A stretch of DNA of 64,000 bases from JBNKFV01 sp050290265 (GTDB taxonomy: Bacteria > Pseudomonadota > Gammaproteobacteria > Pseudomonadales > Cellvibrionaceae): contig JBNKHI010000010.1 of assembly GCA_050290265.1 (NCBI GenBank), positions 18,438 to 82,437 on the forward strand. The letters are read 5' to 3'. The notes under the pieces are model-generated. The model saw nothing but the letters and a program-made list of their open reading frames with translations. It did no database searches and was not told where the DNA came from. Below are positions 32,727 to 42,869 of the stretch, in pieces (position 1 is the first letter of the stretch; each line of letters begins with the position of its first letter). Both the position numbers and the translations under genes were made by a program.

Positions 32727-34715
32727 TTAGGAGACGGTGTTCCAGGGTAATTGTCCCGGCGCCACATCCACAAAATTCAAGTATTGCTCAATGTGGTCAA
32801 TTAAGTCACGAATCACTTCATCATGGCTATAACCATACACTTCATAACCCAGCGCCCCATGACGGGTATATACGTCTGCCTGCCAATGGGATTTAACTTC
32901 TCCGGTTTCGCTCAATACTTCGGGCACCGTGTGCTCTGTAGCAAAAACCTCATAATAGAAATCGAGAATTTCTTCTCGCGCCAGCTGAAACGTGACACCG
33001 TATTCTCCGCGCGTTATTTTAGCGTCCAGTCCATGGTCAGCCAGTTCCTTCTGCACATCTTCCATGGCGGGCACTACAACATCACCAATAAAGGCCATCA
33101 CGTTGCGCTGTTCCGGGAACTTAAACAACCCTGACAAGCGTTTACGCCAGTTGTTATCGTTCCCAGAAGTGCGTGTAGAGTTGCTGGCCGCATGCAGTGT
33201 TGCACCTCGATGCCCCTCAATCACTAAGGCTCGCCATAACCCAAACGCTGCAATCACCATAATAATCGCAAAAGGTAATGCGGCCAGAACGCTCATGGTC
33301 TGGAGAGCACTAAGCCCACCTGCCAACAGCAACGTGGCCGCGATGATACCTTCCAGCGACGCCCAAAATACACGCTGCCACACCGGTGTTTCATGAGCAC
33401 CGCCGGATGCCAGTGAGTCGACCACCAGCGAGCCGGAGTCTGACGACGTGACAAAGAAAGTGATAATCAAACAAACAGTCACAACAGATAGAAACGTCGA
33501 CCAAGGCAGCAAGTCGTAGAATTCAAACAGCGCTACAGCATGATCAGCCTGGACTTCGCCAATCAATACTTGCTTGCCCTCTTCCATAATCAGGTGCAAA
33601 GCAGTGTCGCCGAAAATGGCAAACCATAAAAAAGTGAATAAAGTGGGAACAGTCAACACGCCAAATACGAACTGCCGAATGGTTCGACCGCGACTGATTT
33701 TGGCAATAAACAAGCCTACAAATGGAGCCCAGGCGATGGTCCACGCGAAAATAAAGAGCGTCCAATTGCCGATCCAGTCAGTCTGCGTGTAGGCCTGCAT
33801 GTTAAATGTGCGTTCAACAATATTCCCTAAATACGCACCGGTATTTTGTAAAAAGGCGTCCAAAATATGAATGCTTGGGCCCACCAAAAAGACAATAGTC
33901 ATTAAGAATATGGCTAATATTATGTTCAATATGGACAAATTTTTAATGCCGCGATCCATACCCGCTACCACAGAGGCGGTCGCAGCCAGGGTAATCAGGC
34001 CAATCGCGGAAATCTGTACGGTGGTGTTAATAGGAACACTCGGCCACAAATAATGAATACCGGCATTAATTTGCGTGACCGACAAACCCAGGGTGGTCGC
34101 CAAACCAAACAGCGTACCCAGGATAGCGAACACGTCTACTGCGTGACCAATGGGCCCGTAGATACGGTCTCCAATCAACGGATAAAGTGCCGAACGTACG
34201 GATAATGGCAACCCATGGCGAAAGGCAAAATACGCCAGTACCAATCCCATCAAACCGTAAATGCCCCAGATATGCAGGCCCCAATGAAAATAGGCTATTT
34301 GCATGGCTTCACGAGCTGCTTGCACGGTTTCTGGCGTTGCTGACGGCGGCTGCGAAAAATGCAGGACGGGTTCAGCGACGCCAAAAAATAACAACGCAAT
34401 GCCGTAGCCCGCCGAAAACAACATCGCAAACCACGTGGGAAAGCTGTATTGGGGTTCGCCATGGTCGGGCCCCAGGCGAATATTGCCCCAACTGCTAAAG
34501 CTAACGCAGATAATAAAAATGAGGAAAATAGCGGTGACCAGCATATAAAACCAGCCAAAGGTATTTGTCACCCAGGCTAATGCCGCTTTAAATAGCGTGC
34601 CTGCCAGCTCGGGGTTACTTAAGGTTCCGACGATTAGCAATAGAGTAATAATAACAGCGGGAGCGAAGACGGGCAGCAAGACCGCCCCGGACAAAGTTCG
34701 TTGTGGGTTAGACAT
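32727..34715 (-). CDS. BCCT-family choline/betaine/carnitine transporter
   Basis: The 662-residue carrier has the twelve-helix BCCT core (about residues 12-500) with the signature FAWTIAWAPFVGLFIAKISRGRTIR and the preceding NWTLF, part of the aromatic substrate cage. A long C-terminal cytoplasmic domain (about 520-662) with YSHDEVIRDLIDHIEQYLNFV is typical of BetT-like choline carriers, where it senses osmotic state. It takes up a quaternary amine with Na+ or H+. No choline-oxidation gene lies beside it, but an aldehyde dehydrogenase is present at 60435. Confidence 0.92.
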   Translation of the reverse strand: MSNPQRTLSGAVLLPVFAPAVIITLLLIVGTLSNPELAGTLFKAALAWVTNTFGWFYMLVTAIFLIFIICVSFSSWGNIRLGPDHGEPQYSFPTWFAMLFSAGYGIALLFFGVAEPVLHFSQPPSATPETVQAAREAMQIAYFHWGLHIWGIYGLMGLVLAYFAFRHGLPLSVRSALYPLIGDRIYGPIGHAVDVFAILGTLFGLATTLGLSVTQINAGIHYLWPSVPINTTVQISAIGLITLAATASVVAGMDRGIKNLSILNIILAIFLMTIVFLVGPSIHILDAFLQNTGAYLGNIVERTFNMQAYTQTDWIGNWTLFIFAWTIAWAPFVGLFIAKISRGRTIRQFVFGVLTVPTLFTFLWFAIFGDTALHLIMEEGKQVLIGEVQADHAVALFEFYDLLPWSTFLSVVTVCLIITFFVTSSDSGSLVVDSLASGGAHETPVWQRVFWASLEGIIAATLLLAGGLSALQTMSVLAALPFAIIMVIAAFGLWRALVIEGHRGATLHAASNSTRTSGNDNNWRKRLSGLFKFPEQRNVMAFIGDVVVPAMEDVQKELADHGLDAKITRGEYGVTFQLAREEILDFYYEVFATEHTVPEVLSETGEVKSHWQADVYTRHGALGYEVYGYSHDEVIRDLIDHIEQYLNFVDVAPGQLPWNTVS

Positions 34716-34801
34716 TCATAGTTCCTCCTAGACTATTACCCTGACAAACCCCGGCACGAATAGCAACCCCGATCAAATTTCAATCAATTTTTTAAGCGTC
34801 G

Positions 34802-35833
34802 TCAAAACTGATTTGACTTGCGCACAGAATCTAGTTGACTACACAACATAGCAGCACCCTCAAGAATCCTGACCGTATGCCGCTGTAAATAATCGGGAGG
34901 AATAAAAAATAAATGATCATTCTTCACAGCGCGAATACTGGGCCATTGGTACCAATCATCCAGCCATTCTGGACGTGCATCGTCGGTACCACTGGCAACA
35001 ATCACCTCAGGATCAGCCACTAACATGGCTTCCATATTAATTTGTGGCGCTTTAATAGACAGATCAGAAAATACATTATGACCGCTGCACAATTGAATAA
35101 TATTATTGATCACGTGATCGCCGCCGATGGTATGTAGCGGATGATTCCAGACTTGATAAAACACACTGACCGGCGCCAATGCACCGTAGGTTTTTTTGAG
35201 TTCATTTAATCTAAACAGAAAGTTTTTACTGGCTTGATTTGCTATTTTTTGATGTCCTGTCAACAAACCATAACGCTGAATATTACTGGCAATATCCTTA
35301 AGTACTATAGGCTCTGCAATAAAAACAGGAATACCCAAATCAATGATGGGCTGAATTTTCGCCATGCCATTTCCACTTGCCCAGGCTACTACTAAGTCAG
35401 GCTGCAATTGAACAATGGCTTCCAAGTTGAAATGCGCTGAATTTCCAACAGACGCAATAGTTCGCGCGGCGGCTGGATAATCACTGTATTCCACTACCCC
35501 AACAAGGTTTTCGCCGGCACCAGCAGTAAAGAGATTCTCAGTGATATGCGGCGCCAGACTAATAATACGTTGCGCAGGCGCTGGCAGTGTAATTGAGCGG
35601 CCGACATCATCAACCAGGTTAACAGAAGCAGCCATTACTAGCGCATTCATAAGCAATAGAACAAAACCTGAAACATTGCCGGTGCGGATTAACAATCCCA
35701 TTGATTTTTTTAGAGCCGTACCAAAAAATGACACCACACAGCGCACAGAATATTGCTGCACAAACAATGCGCTAAATCGCTTTTTGAAGAACATAATCAA
35801 TGGCATAAACATTATGGGCACCGCCGATACCAT
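34802..35833 (-). CDS. btuF: Periplasmic cobalamin-binding protein (BtuF-like)
   Basis: A helical-backbone metal/corrinoid receptor of about 280 residues. Homology starts at about residue 70 (VDDVGRSITLPAPAQRIISLAPHITENLFTAG) and continues with VVEYSDYP, LQPDLVVAWASGNG and VYFYQ-like partner lobes. The open frame has an extra 44 residues before a second Met (35701) that begins a plausible signal peptide (LLIRTGNVSGFVLLLMNALVMAAS), so the true start is probably 35701. It is the last gene of the B12 operon and should hand cobalamin to BtuC and BtuD. Confidence 0.85.
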   Translation of the reverse strand: MVSAVPIMFMPLIMFFKKRFSALFVQQYSVRCVVSFFGTALKKSMGLLIRTGNVSGFVLLLMNALVMAASVNLVDDVGRSITLPAPAQRIISLAPHITENLFTAGAGENLVGVVEYSDYPAAARTIASVGNSAHFNLEAIVQLQPDLVVAWASGNGMAKIQPIIDLGIPVFIAEPIVLKDIASNIQRYGLLTGHQKIANQASKNFLFRLNELKKTYGALAPVSVFYQVWNHPLHTIGGDHVINNIIQLCSGHNVFSDLSIKAPQINMEAMLVADPEVIVASGTDDARPEWLDDWYQWPSIRAVKNDHLFFIPPDYLQRHTVRILEGAAMLCSQLDSVRKSNQF

Positions 35834-36481
35834 CTACTCTGACCGGTACACTGAGCGGTTCATAAAAATCAGACGAGGGAAATTTTCAGTGGCATGGTGA
35901 TACACATTAATTCGGCTGATACCGGCGTAGGGTATATCGATTCGGGTAACATGATTTAAATCCATATTTAATGCCCAACCAATTAACGCACGAATCGTCA
36001 CACCATGTTGCACCAACAATAAATGTTTACCGCGATGTTGTTCCAGGAGCTGATCCAGAGCCGGTAACATACGTGCCTGAAGCTGCGCGATAGATTCACC
36101 ATTGGGCGGCGACACATGTGCTGGATTATTATAAAAAGCTGCTACTGCCTCCGGATGCTGTTCACTGATGTGAGCGATATCCTGTCCTTCCCAATCACCA
36201 AAATGCATTTCTCTAAAGTCGTCCACAATATCCAGCGGCAATGCATATTCGTCAGCTTTCGTCTGCGCAAACAAACGGCAGCGCTGTAATGGCGAGCTCA
36301 CAATATGCTGCCATGGTGGTGTATCCGTATGTCGGCATTCACCTGCAAGCGCCTCATTCATTTGTTGCCAACCGCGCTCACTCAACAACACATCGGTACT
36401 ACCGCGATAAATCTCACCGCCCTCACAAGTACCATGGCGTAATAAATCCAGCGTTGTTACCACGTCGGTTTGAGTTCTCAT
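35834..36481 (-). CDS. cobC: Alpha-ribazole phosphatase / histidine phosphatase
   Basis: A 215-residue histidine-phosphatase protein with the catalytic LLRHGTCEGGEIYRG (His near residue 16), a second Arg in SSPLQRCR, a conserved EMHFGDWEG acid and the late His in LLLVQHGVTIRALIGW. In a corrinoid operon this family dephosphorylates alpha-ribazole-5'-phosphate in lower-ligand assembly. It ends directly before btuF. A general phosphatase role cannot be excluded by sequence. Confidence 0.82.
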   Translation of the reverse strand: MRTQTDVVTTLDLLRHGTCEGGEIYRGSTDVLLSERGWQQMNEALAGECRHTDTPPWQHIVSSPLQRCRLFAQTKADEYALPLDIVDDFREMHFGDWEGQDIAHISEQHPEAVAAFYNNPAHVSPPNGESIAQLQARMLPALDQLLEQHRGKHLLLVQHGVTIRALIGWALNMDLNHVTRIDIPYAGISRINVYHHATENFPRLIFMNRSVYRSE

Positions 36482-36531
36482 ATTGAACGCTCACTTTTTC
36501 AAAAATAAAGTCAGATTTATCGTTCCATCAT

Positions 36532-37311
36532 CTAAGCGTGAATCACCATTGGTTTGCCCGTTTGAGGATGCGCCATTAGCTGAACATCCACCTCAAACAC
36601 CTGGCGTATATTGTCCACAGTAAAAACGCTGTAGCTGTCTCCTTGCGCTACAGTTTGCCCAGCTTTCAGTAATAAAACCTGATCTGCATACTGCGCCGCT
36701 AAATTAAGATCATGCAGTATGACTAACACGCCAACACCTTGCATTGCCATGTGTTGCGCGGTTGCCAATGCCAAATGCTGATGGGCCAGATCCAATGCAG
36801 ACGTAGGTTCGTCTAACAGCAGATAACGTGCGCCAAGTTCAGACGCCTCCCACACTTGTGCCAGTACTCGCGCCAAATGCACACGCTGTTTCTCACCACC
36901 AGACAAGGTCATGTAGCTGCGCTGTCGCAAATGTTCTGCATCCACTTGTGCAATAACTTGCTCAACAATCTCATGGTCGCGCTGTTGCCCGGAGCTGTGC
37001 GGATACCGCCCCAATGCAATGACATCCTCCACCGTAAATGGAAAATGTAAACCCGAGTGTTGCGGCAGCACTGCAATAAGCTGAGCACGCTCACGGGCTG
37101 ACCATTTTGACAAGTCTTTGTGTTGCAATGTTACGGCGCCGGCAGTGGGTGCTAGTTCGCCACTAAGCAATTTAAGCAGCGATGTTTTACCAGAACCATT
37201 AGGCCCTACCACAGCCGTCACCGTACCCGGTGCGAGGGTTACATCAACCTTTACCAATAGCGGGCAGCCAGCAATAGCAAATGATAATCCCGACGCTTTT
37301 AGCATAAACAA
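36532..37311 (-). CDS. btuD: Cobalamin ABC transporter ATPase
   Basis: A 259-residue ABC ATPase of the FecCD-partner type. Walker A is GPNGSGKTS (residues 36-44), the signature is LSGGEKQRVHLARVLAQ, Walker B is YLLLDEPTSALD and the switch His is in VLVILHDLNLAAQYAD. It pairs with the permease gene 18 bp upstream in the operon. A heme-type (HmuV) assignment would be possible by sequence alone; the corrinoid genes around it favour vitamin B12. Confidence 0.88.
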   Translation of the reverse strand: MFMLKASGLSFAIAGCPLLVKVDVTLAPGTVTAVVGPNGSGKTSLLKLLSGELAPTAGAVTLQHKDLSKWSARERAQLIAVLPQHSGLHFPFTVEDVIALGRYPHSSGQQRDHEIVEQVIAQVDAEHLRQRSYMTLSGGEKQRVHLARVLAQVWEASELGARYLLLDEPTSALDLAHQHLALATAQHMAMQGVGVLVILHDLNLAAQYADQVLLLKAGQTVAQGDSYSVFTVDNIRQVFEVDVQLMAHPQTGKPMVIHA

Positions 37312-37329
37312 CTCTTCACAAGGAGTAGA

Positions 37330-38451
37330 TTAAGAGAGTGCCAAACGGTGGCGCTGCTGCAACAGCAAGCCAATAAAAAAAGGAGCACCCAATACGGCAG
37401 TAATAATGCCAATTGGAATTTCCGCCGGCGCAGCCAACGTACGCGCCAGCGTATCAGCCAGTACCAGCAACAGCGCCCCCAATAATGCTGAGGCTGGCAT
37501 TAACCAACGGTGATCCGGCCCTATGAGCAAACGCACTAAATGCGGAACGACCAATCCAACAAAACCAATAATGCCAGCCATGGCCACCGCAACACCAACA
37601 CCTAATGCCGTTAAGGTAATGAGCTGCCATTTGAGTCGATCTACGGCCACACCTAAATGTCGCGCTTCAGATTCGCCGAGCAGCAATACATTTAATGCTC
37701 CCGCATAACGAATTAAGGCAATGATAACCAACAGTATGACAACGCTGGCAAGCATCAGCTGTGACCAGCTAATGCCATCAAAACTACCCATCTGCCATAA
37801 CGTAATTTTGCGCAATTGGCTGTCACTGGCAACATAAGTAAAACTGCTGATAATCGCAGCCGCTAATGCATTCACGGCAATCCCTGCCAGTAACATTGTA
37901 CTCACGGAAATTCTTCCGACCCCTGAGCCACTGAGACGTGATGCTGCGCAGCCCAATCGATAGACAACCAATGTTGCTATAAAACCACCGATAAAAGCAG
38001 ACAACGCCACAAAACCCATTTGCCAGACGCTGTCGTTGGCAAAAACAAGGGCACTGTGGCCCGACAGCACGGTGCCGCCGACAATGGCTGCACTGGCACC
38101 CACAGCCGCACCACCGGATACACCGATCAAAGATGGGTCTGCGAGTGGATTGCGAAACAACCCTTGCATGGTGGCACCACTCACTGCCAGACAACCGCCA
38201 ACCAACGCAGCCATCAGCACTCGCGGCCAGCGAATAACAGTTAAAATCAAATCCTGTTGTGGCGTAACAGGCGTGTCGCTAAAGCCCAAATGATAGGCCA
38301 GAAACTGCCCGTGATCGGCCCAGCTGATAGGCACCAGACCGCTGCCGCTAGCGAGTAGCAACACCAATGGCAAGAGCGCACCCAAACCAATCAGCAAACG
38401 ACGTGCTTTTACATTAAGCACGTTCTGATTCATCCTTATCGCGTTTGGCAT
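37330..38451 (-). CDS. btuC: Cobalamin ABC transporter permease
   Basis: A 373-residue FecCD/BtuC permease with about ten helices. It shows WPRVLMAALVGGCLAVSGATMQGLFRNPLADPSLIGVS at about 72-110, the family hallmark, and GIIGFVGLVVPHLVRLLIGPDHRWLMP near residue 290. The start may be the second Met (38433); either start overlaps the cobQ end, which implies coupling. With BtuD and BtuF it forms the inner-membrane B12 importer. Confidence 0.9.
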   Translation of the reverse strand: MPNAIRMNQNVLNVKARRLLIGLGALLPLVLLLASGSGLVPISWADHGQFLAYHLGFSDTPVTPQQDLILTVIRWPRVLMAALVGGCLAVSGATMQGLFRNPLADPSLIGVSGGAAVGASAAIVGGTVLSGHSALVFANDSVWQMGFVALSAFIGGFIATLVVYRLGCAASRLSGSGVGRISVSTMLLAGIAVNALAAAIISSFTYVASDSQLRKITLWQMGSFDGISWSQLMLASVVILLVIIALIRYAGALNVLLLGESEARHLGVAVDRLKWQLITLTALGVGVAVAMAGIIGFVGLVVPHLVRLLIGPDHRWLMPASALLGALLLVLADTLARTLAAPAEIPIGIITAVLGAPFFIGLLLQQRHRLALS

Positions 38452-40144
38452 TTGCTGTAAATTGTTTGACTAGAGACTGTACCGGGCCTTTGCTCTCTGA
38501 CTTTTCTGCTTCTGAAACTGCTTGCGTATAACCCGGTAAAAACGCGGCTACGTTAAGATTTTCTTCTATTGCATCCGCCAGGCGCTCGAGGTCTGCCTCA
38601 CGGCGAGCAAAGTAGTCTGGCTGAGTTTTCACGCTCAATCCAGCCCATTGCAGCAACGCGGTGCACGCGGTACTGCTATCAAACAAACCATGCAGATAGG
38701 TACCAATAATCTGGCCATCTTCAGAAACCGCGCCCTCTGGACCTGACGCCAACTCAATGACCGGGCGACACAACGCTGCACCACTGCTTTTGCCTGCGTG
38801 AATTTCGTAGCCTTTAACCGTTACCGGTGTAGTAACTTTATTACCGATTTTATTGCCTACGTTGTTAGCCAGCTTATTCCCGACTTTGCTACCCAGTTGA
38901 GGGCCAATCTTGACCCCGAGTTTATTCGTAATACAGCTGTAGTCTTCCAGTAGTAATTGCCCAGTGACTCGACGCAATTGCTTAATGGGTTTCAATTCGG
39001 TTTCAATCGGTAATAAACCCAGTCCTAAAGAAAAACCAGGCTCACCTTCCAGTCCGGAAGGGTCGCTGATGACATCCCCCAGCATTTGAAAACCTCCACA
39101 AAGGCCAATGAGTTTGCCGCCATAACGCAGGTGTTTGCGAATGGCAGGCTCCCACCCATTATCGCGCAGCCATTGCAAATCCTGGCGCACACTTTTACTG
39201 CCGGGCAAAATAATGAGATCCGCTGCGGGGATGGTCTCCGCGGGTCCAATAAATTGTAAATTGACCTGCGGGTGCAAACGCAATGCATCAAAGTCTGTAT
39301 GATTACTGATGCGAGAAACCACAGGAACAATAACGTTAAGCTTGGGTAGTGCTGTGGCAGATTTATGATGAGCAGGCTCTTGCGCCGTGCTAATGGCATC
39401 TTCTGCGGGCAAATGAAAACCCTGTAAATAAGGCAGCACACCCAGCACTGGCTTACCGGTTTTTTCTTCCAACCAATCTAAACCCGATTGCAACAAGCGA
39501 ATATCACCGCGAAAGCGGTTAATGACAAAACCGACAACACGGTCTTGTTCACTTTGCGACAACAGCGCAAGGGTGCCTACCAAATGCGCAAATACGCCGC
39601 CACGGTCGATATCAGCAACCAGAATTACAGGGCAGTCTACCGCTTCTGCAAATCCCATATTCGCAATATCTTTATCGCGTAAATTAATTTCTGCCGGACT
39701 CCCTGCACCTTCAACCACAATAGCGTGGTATCGAGATTGCAACCGCTGAAAAGAATCCAATACAGCATCCATGGCCGTGACTTTATAATCATGAAACGCT
39801 TGCGCTTCCATTTCAGAAATTGCGCGCCCCTGAATAATCACTTGCGCACCAGTGTCACTATTCGGTTTAAGTAACACCGGATTCATATCGGTATGCGGCT
39901 CTATGCCGCAGGCTTGTGCTTGCACGGCTTGTGAACGGCCAATTTCACCACCATCCTCGGTCACAGCACTGTTTAATGCCATGTTTTGTGGTTTAAAAGG
40001 GGCAACGCTAATACCTTTGCGCGCCAGAACACGGCACAACCCGGCCACCAGCATCGATTTACCGGCGTCGGACGTGGTGCCCTGCACCATTAAAACGGAG
40101 CCCTGCACAATTCCCGGATGATTTTTCTTATCGCGTTCAGCCAT
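38414..40144 (-). CDS. cobQ: Cobyric acid synthase
   Basis: The 576-residue amidotransferase converts adenosylcobyrinic acid a,c-diamide to adenosylcobyric acid. The N-terminal domain has the P-loop-like QGTTSDAGKS (residues 21-30) and FKPQNMALNS. The glutaminase domain has Cys349 in LIGLCGGFQMLG and a later GTYLHGLFD histidine. It is about 70-90 residues longer than usual: a four-residue repeat (NKLG/VKIG/SKVG type) at residues 407-437 sits in the glutaminase domain, and the C-terminus has an added charged tail. The ATG overlaps the cobO stop (TAATG). Confidence 0.93.
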   Translation of the reverse strand: MAERDKKNHPGIVQGSVLMVQGTTSDAGKSMLVAGLCRVLARKGISVAPFKPQNMALNSAVTEDGGEIGRSQAVQAQACGIEPHTDMNPVLLKPNSDTGAQVIIQGRAISEMEAQAFHDYKVTAMDAVLDSFQRLQSRYHAIVVEGAGSPAEINLRDKDIANMGFAEAVDCPVILVADIDRGGVFAHLVGTLALLSQSEQDRVVGFVINRFRGDIRLLQSGLDWLEEKTGKPVLGVLPYLQGFHLPAEDAISTAQEPAHHKSATALPKLNVIVPVVSRISNHTDFDALRLHPQVNLQFIGPAETIPAADLIILPGSKSVRQDLQWLRDNGWEPAIRKHLRYGGKLIGLCGGFQMLGDVISDPSGLEGEPGFSLGLGLLPIETELKPIKQLRRVTGQLLLEDYSCITNKLGVKIGPQLGSKVGNKLANNVGNKIGNKVTTPVTVKGYEIHAGKSSGAALCRPVIELASGPEGAVSEDGQIIGTYLHGLFDSSTACTALLQWAGLSVKTQPDYFARREADLERLADAIEENLNVAAFLPGYTQAVSEAEKSESKGPVQSLVKQFTANAKRDKDESERA

Positions 40145-40755
40145 TAAAAATCAACTCCTTTGCGCGCTTTAATACCAGCGTGATACGCATGCTTTATGTC
40201 TTTTACTTCAGATACCGTATCTGCAAGCGCCTGCAAACCACTCCCGCCGCCACGCCCGGTCACTACAACACTCATCGAGGCCGGACGTTCACGCAAGGCT
40301 TTTAGAATAACCTCTTCTTCTAAATACTGATAACCGATCATGTAGGTCAGTTCATCAAGTAATACCAAGTCGTAACTGGGATCTTTTAGCATACGTTCCG
40401 CCACAGCCCAGGTTCGCTCGGCGGCGGCAATATCACTGCTGCGATCTTGTGTATCCCAGGTAAAGCCTGTGCCCATCTGGTAAAAGTCTTGCGCCGGCAA
40501 ATGCTTTTTCAAATACAGCTCTTCGCCGGACAATTGCACACCTTTAATAAACTGCACAACGCCAACTTTTTGCTCATGGCCCAGAGCTCGCATCACCATA
40601 CCAAAACCAGAAGTACTTTTACCTTTGCCGTTACCCGTCAGTAAAATAAACACGGCCTGATCTGCTGTTGCGGCGGCGATACCCGCATCAACCTTGGCCT
40701 TATGCTTTTCCATCTTCTTTTTATGAGTTGAATGTTTGTCACTATGATCGGACAT
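40144..40755 (-). CDS. cobO: Cob(I)alamin / corrinoid adenosyltransferase (CobA/CobO type)
   Basis: The 203-residue enzyme transfers the adenosyl group from ATP to the corrinoid cobalt. It has the phosphate loop ILLTGNGKGKSTSGFGM (residues 37-53), a DLVLLDELTYMIGYQYL strand and VVTGRGG near the end. The first 30 residues are Lys/His-rich (HSDKHSTHKKKMEKHKAK), longer than in E. coli BtuR, and could bind metal. It lies between btuB and cobQ and is coupled to cobQ. Confidence 0.92.
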   Translation of the reverse strand: MSDHSDKHSTHKKKMEKHKAKVDAGIAAATADQAVFILLTGNGKGKSTSGFGMVMRALGHEQKVGVVQFIKGVQLSGEELYLKKHLPAQDFYQMGTGFTWDTQDRSSDIAAAERTWAVAERMLKDPSYDLVLLDELTYMIGYQYLEEEVILKALRERPASMSVVVTGRGGGSGLQALADTVSEVKDIKHAYHAGIKARKGVDF

Positions 40756-40834
40756 ATCGTCTATTTCTCATGCAAAAAGTGAAGCCACAGCAGAGTTAAC
40801 ACGCACTGCGGTTAACTCTGCACAGTCCAGGGCC

Positions 40835-42700
40835 TTAAAAACTGAATCGAACCCCGGCATAAGCTGCCGCACCCGCGACGTTGTAATTACTCACTTCCTG
40901 ATAATTTTCATCCGTCGCATTTTCAACACGCACAAACACTTCTGTAGCATTTGTTACATGATACAAAGCGCGAATATCCAGTGTTTCATAGTCGTCCAGC
41001 GTTACATTACCCACATCGATAACATCGCGGACAAAATGCCAGTTGCTTGAAATCGATAATTTATCGGGCACGAGGTAATAGGTTAAACCAATATTGCCTT
41101 GATGCACTGGTCGCCGAACCCTATCTTCACCGGTATTGGTGTCGGAGTCGTTATAGGTATAGTTGGTATAGAAAAACAAAACATCTTTAATCGGCATATC
41201 GAACGACACTTCAACACCAGTGGAGCGACTTTCACCACTGGCTTGTAAATAACCACCAGAAACAAAATCGTAGATGATTTCATCATTGATACGCTGATCA
41301 AAGTACACCAGTTCAGCATGTAGCCCCTGAGCACCAATATATTCAATGCCGGCATCATAGCCTTTGCTGGTTTCCTCACTTGGAGTTGTATTTAAAGCGG
41401 GCGCAAACACCCACGGTGTATAGTTATACGCGCTCTCATACAGACTCGGTGCGCGAAAGCCAGTACCGTAGCTGGTCTTGTACTTTATGGCATCGCCATT
41501 CTTCAAATCCTGCACATAGGCAGCAGTCACGCGATAGCTGGTATGTTTTCCAAAATCGTCGTTATCGTCTTGCCGCACGCCCGCAGTAAAATAAATATCA
41601 TCCAGCAACTGGCTTTGTGCTTCCACAAAATAACCTAATTGCTCGCGTTCGCTATCGCCATTGTATGTACCAAAACTCTGTTCTTTTTCGTTTTCGATAC
41701 CAAAGACTAACGCCATATTATCTTGTAATTTAACGCTACCTAAATATTCAACTTTTTCGCGCTCACCATTATTGAAATAAGATTCAACACCATCAGTAAA
41801 ATTAGTGCGTTCAATATCCGTAATGTTATAAGCGAGGGTATGGGTAAATGTGGCATCGGTGTAGAGCAATGCAAAACGCTCTATCGTTTGCTCGTAGTCA
41901 GTGCGCAAATCATTGCTACCAAAGCTACTGTCGTACGCCGAATCTGCTTCTGTTTTGCGCAGTACAGTTTCTGCCCGCCAATGGTCATTCAGATTTAAAC
42001 CTGCTTTTAGATGAGCCGTCTGGTTATCATAGCCATCTTTATCTGCCAAAACGGTATCCGTTTTCAAAGCATTAAAACCGTCGGTTTGAAAATCAGACAA
42101 CGACAAATACACATCACCGTGCGCGTTACCTGCGCCGACATAGCCATTTATCAACCGCGAGTCATAGCGTCCCGCTTCGATAGTAACGCCGCCATTAACA
42201 CCGTCTTTCACCGTATTGCTGGTAATATTGACGACACCTCCCGCATCTGCGCCATACATCATACCCTGCGGACCACGCAAAATTTCGATGCGGGCAATAT
42301 CACTACTTAACACATGCTGTAACTGGGGGCTGACCTGTGTACCCGTGGGGTCGGACACTTCTACGCCATCAATAATCACCAAGGTACGATAGCCCTCTTC
42401 ACCGCGAATGCGCAGTGCAGTTTGCTTACCTTGCCCTCCGGCATTCGATACGCCAATGGCAGTCTGGTTACGCAATACATCAGGAATCGACACAAAACCG
42501 CGTGCCCGGATATCATCAGCGGTTAACACTGAGACGCTGGAACCCACTTGTCGCAGTGGCATAGGCATACGACTGGCAGAGACAACAATTTCTTCCAGAT
42601 AACGGTCAGTAAAAGCCTGTGAATCAGCAGCGGGGTTACTTTCTGCGGCAATAGCAGTACCGACACCAGCCAATAGGTAAAGGGGGATAAATTTTTTCAT
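40835..42700 (-). CDS. btuB: TonB-dependent vitamin B12 receptor
   Basis: The 621-residue outer-membrane receptor has a signal peptide (about 1-18) and a TonB box in EIVVSASRMP (about 37-46). A plug domain to about 165 (IRGEEGYRTLVIIDGVEVSDPTGTQ, then ILRGPQGMMYGADAGGVVNI) precedes a 22-strand barrel ending AAYAGVRFSF with terminal Phe. The length matches BtuB (about 600). A cobalamin riboswitch precedes the gene, which makes a B12 substrate very likely. Confidence 0.92.
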   Translation of the reverse strand: MKKFIPLYLLAGVGTAIAAESNPAADSQAFTDRYLEEIVVSASRMPMPLRQVGSSVSVLTADDIRARGFVSIPDVLRNQTAIGVSNAGGQGKQTALRIRGEEGYRTLVIIDGVEVSDPTGTQVSPQLQHVLSSDIARIEILRGPQGMMYGADAGGVVNITSNTVKDGVNGGVTIEAGRYDSRLINGYVGAGNAHGDVYLSLSDFQTDGFNALKTDTVLADKDGYDNQTAHLKAGLNLNDHWRAETVLRKTEADSAYDSSFGSNDLRTDYEQTIERFALLYTDATFTHTLAYNITDIERTNFTDGVESYFNNGEREKVEYLGSVKLQDNMALVFGIENEKEQSFGTYNGDSEREQLGYFVEAQSQLLDDIYFTAGVRQDDNDDFGKHTSYRVTAAYVQDLKNGDAIKYKTSYGTGFRAPSLYESAYNYTPWVFAPALNTTPSEETSKGYDAGIEYIGAQGLHAELVYFDQRINDEIIYDFVSGGYLQASGESRSTGVEVSFDMPIKDVLFFYTNYTYNDSDTNTGEDRVRRPVHQGNIGLTYYLVPDKLSISSNWHFVRDVIDVGNVTLDDYETLDIRALYHVTNATEVFVRVENATDENYQEVSNYNVAGAAAYAGVRFSF

Positions 42701-42869
42701 AGGTCCTCAATTCAATAAAATTAAAATTGACCTACGATCTAGAGAGGGAGCGTGGAATAGCCAGTGGACTGAAACTGCAGATTAATACCGCGCATCAACA
42801 TTACGGTCTGGAAGCAGTAGTCAGAACCTCAAGAAATTTCACCGATGAAGCCCTCCGCAACATCGTAGT

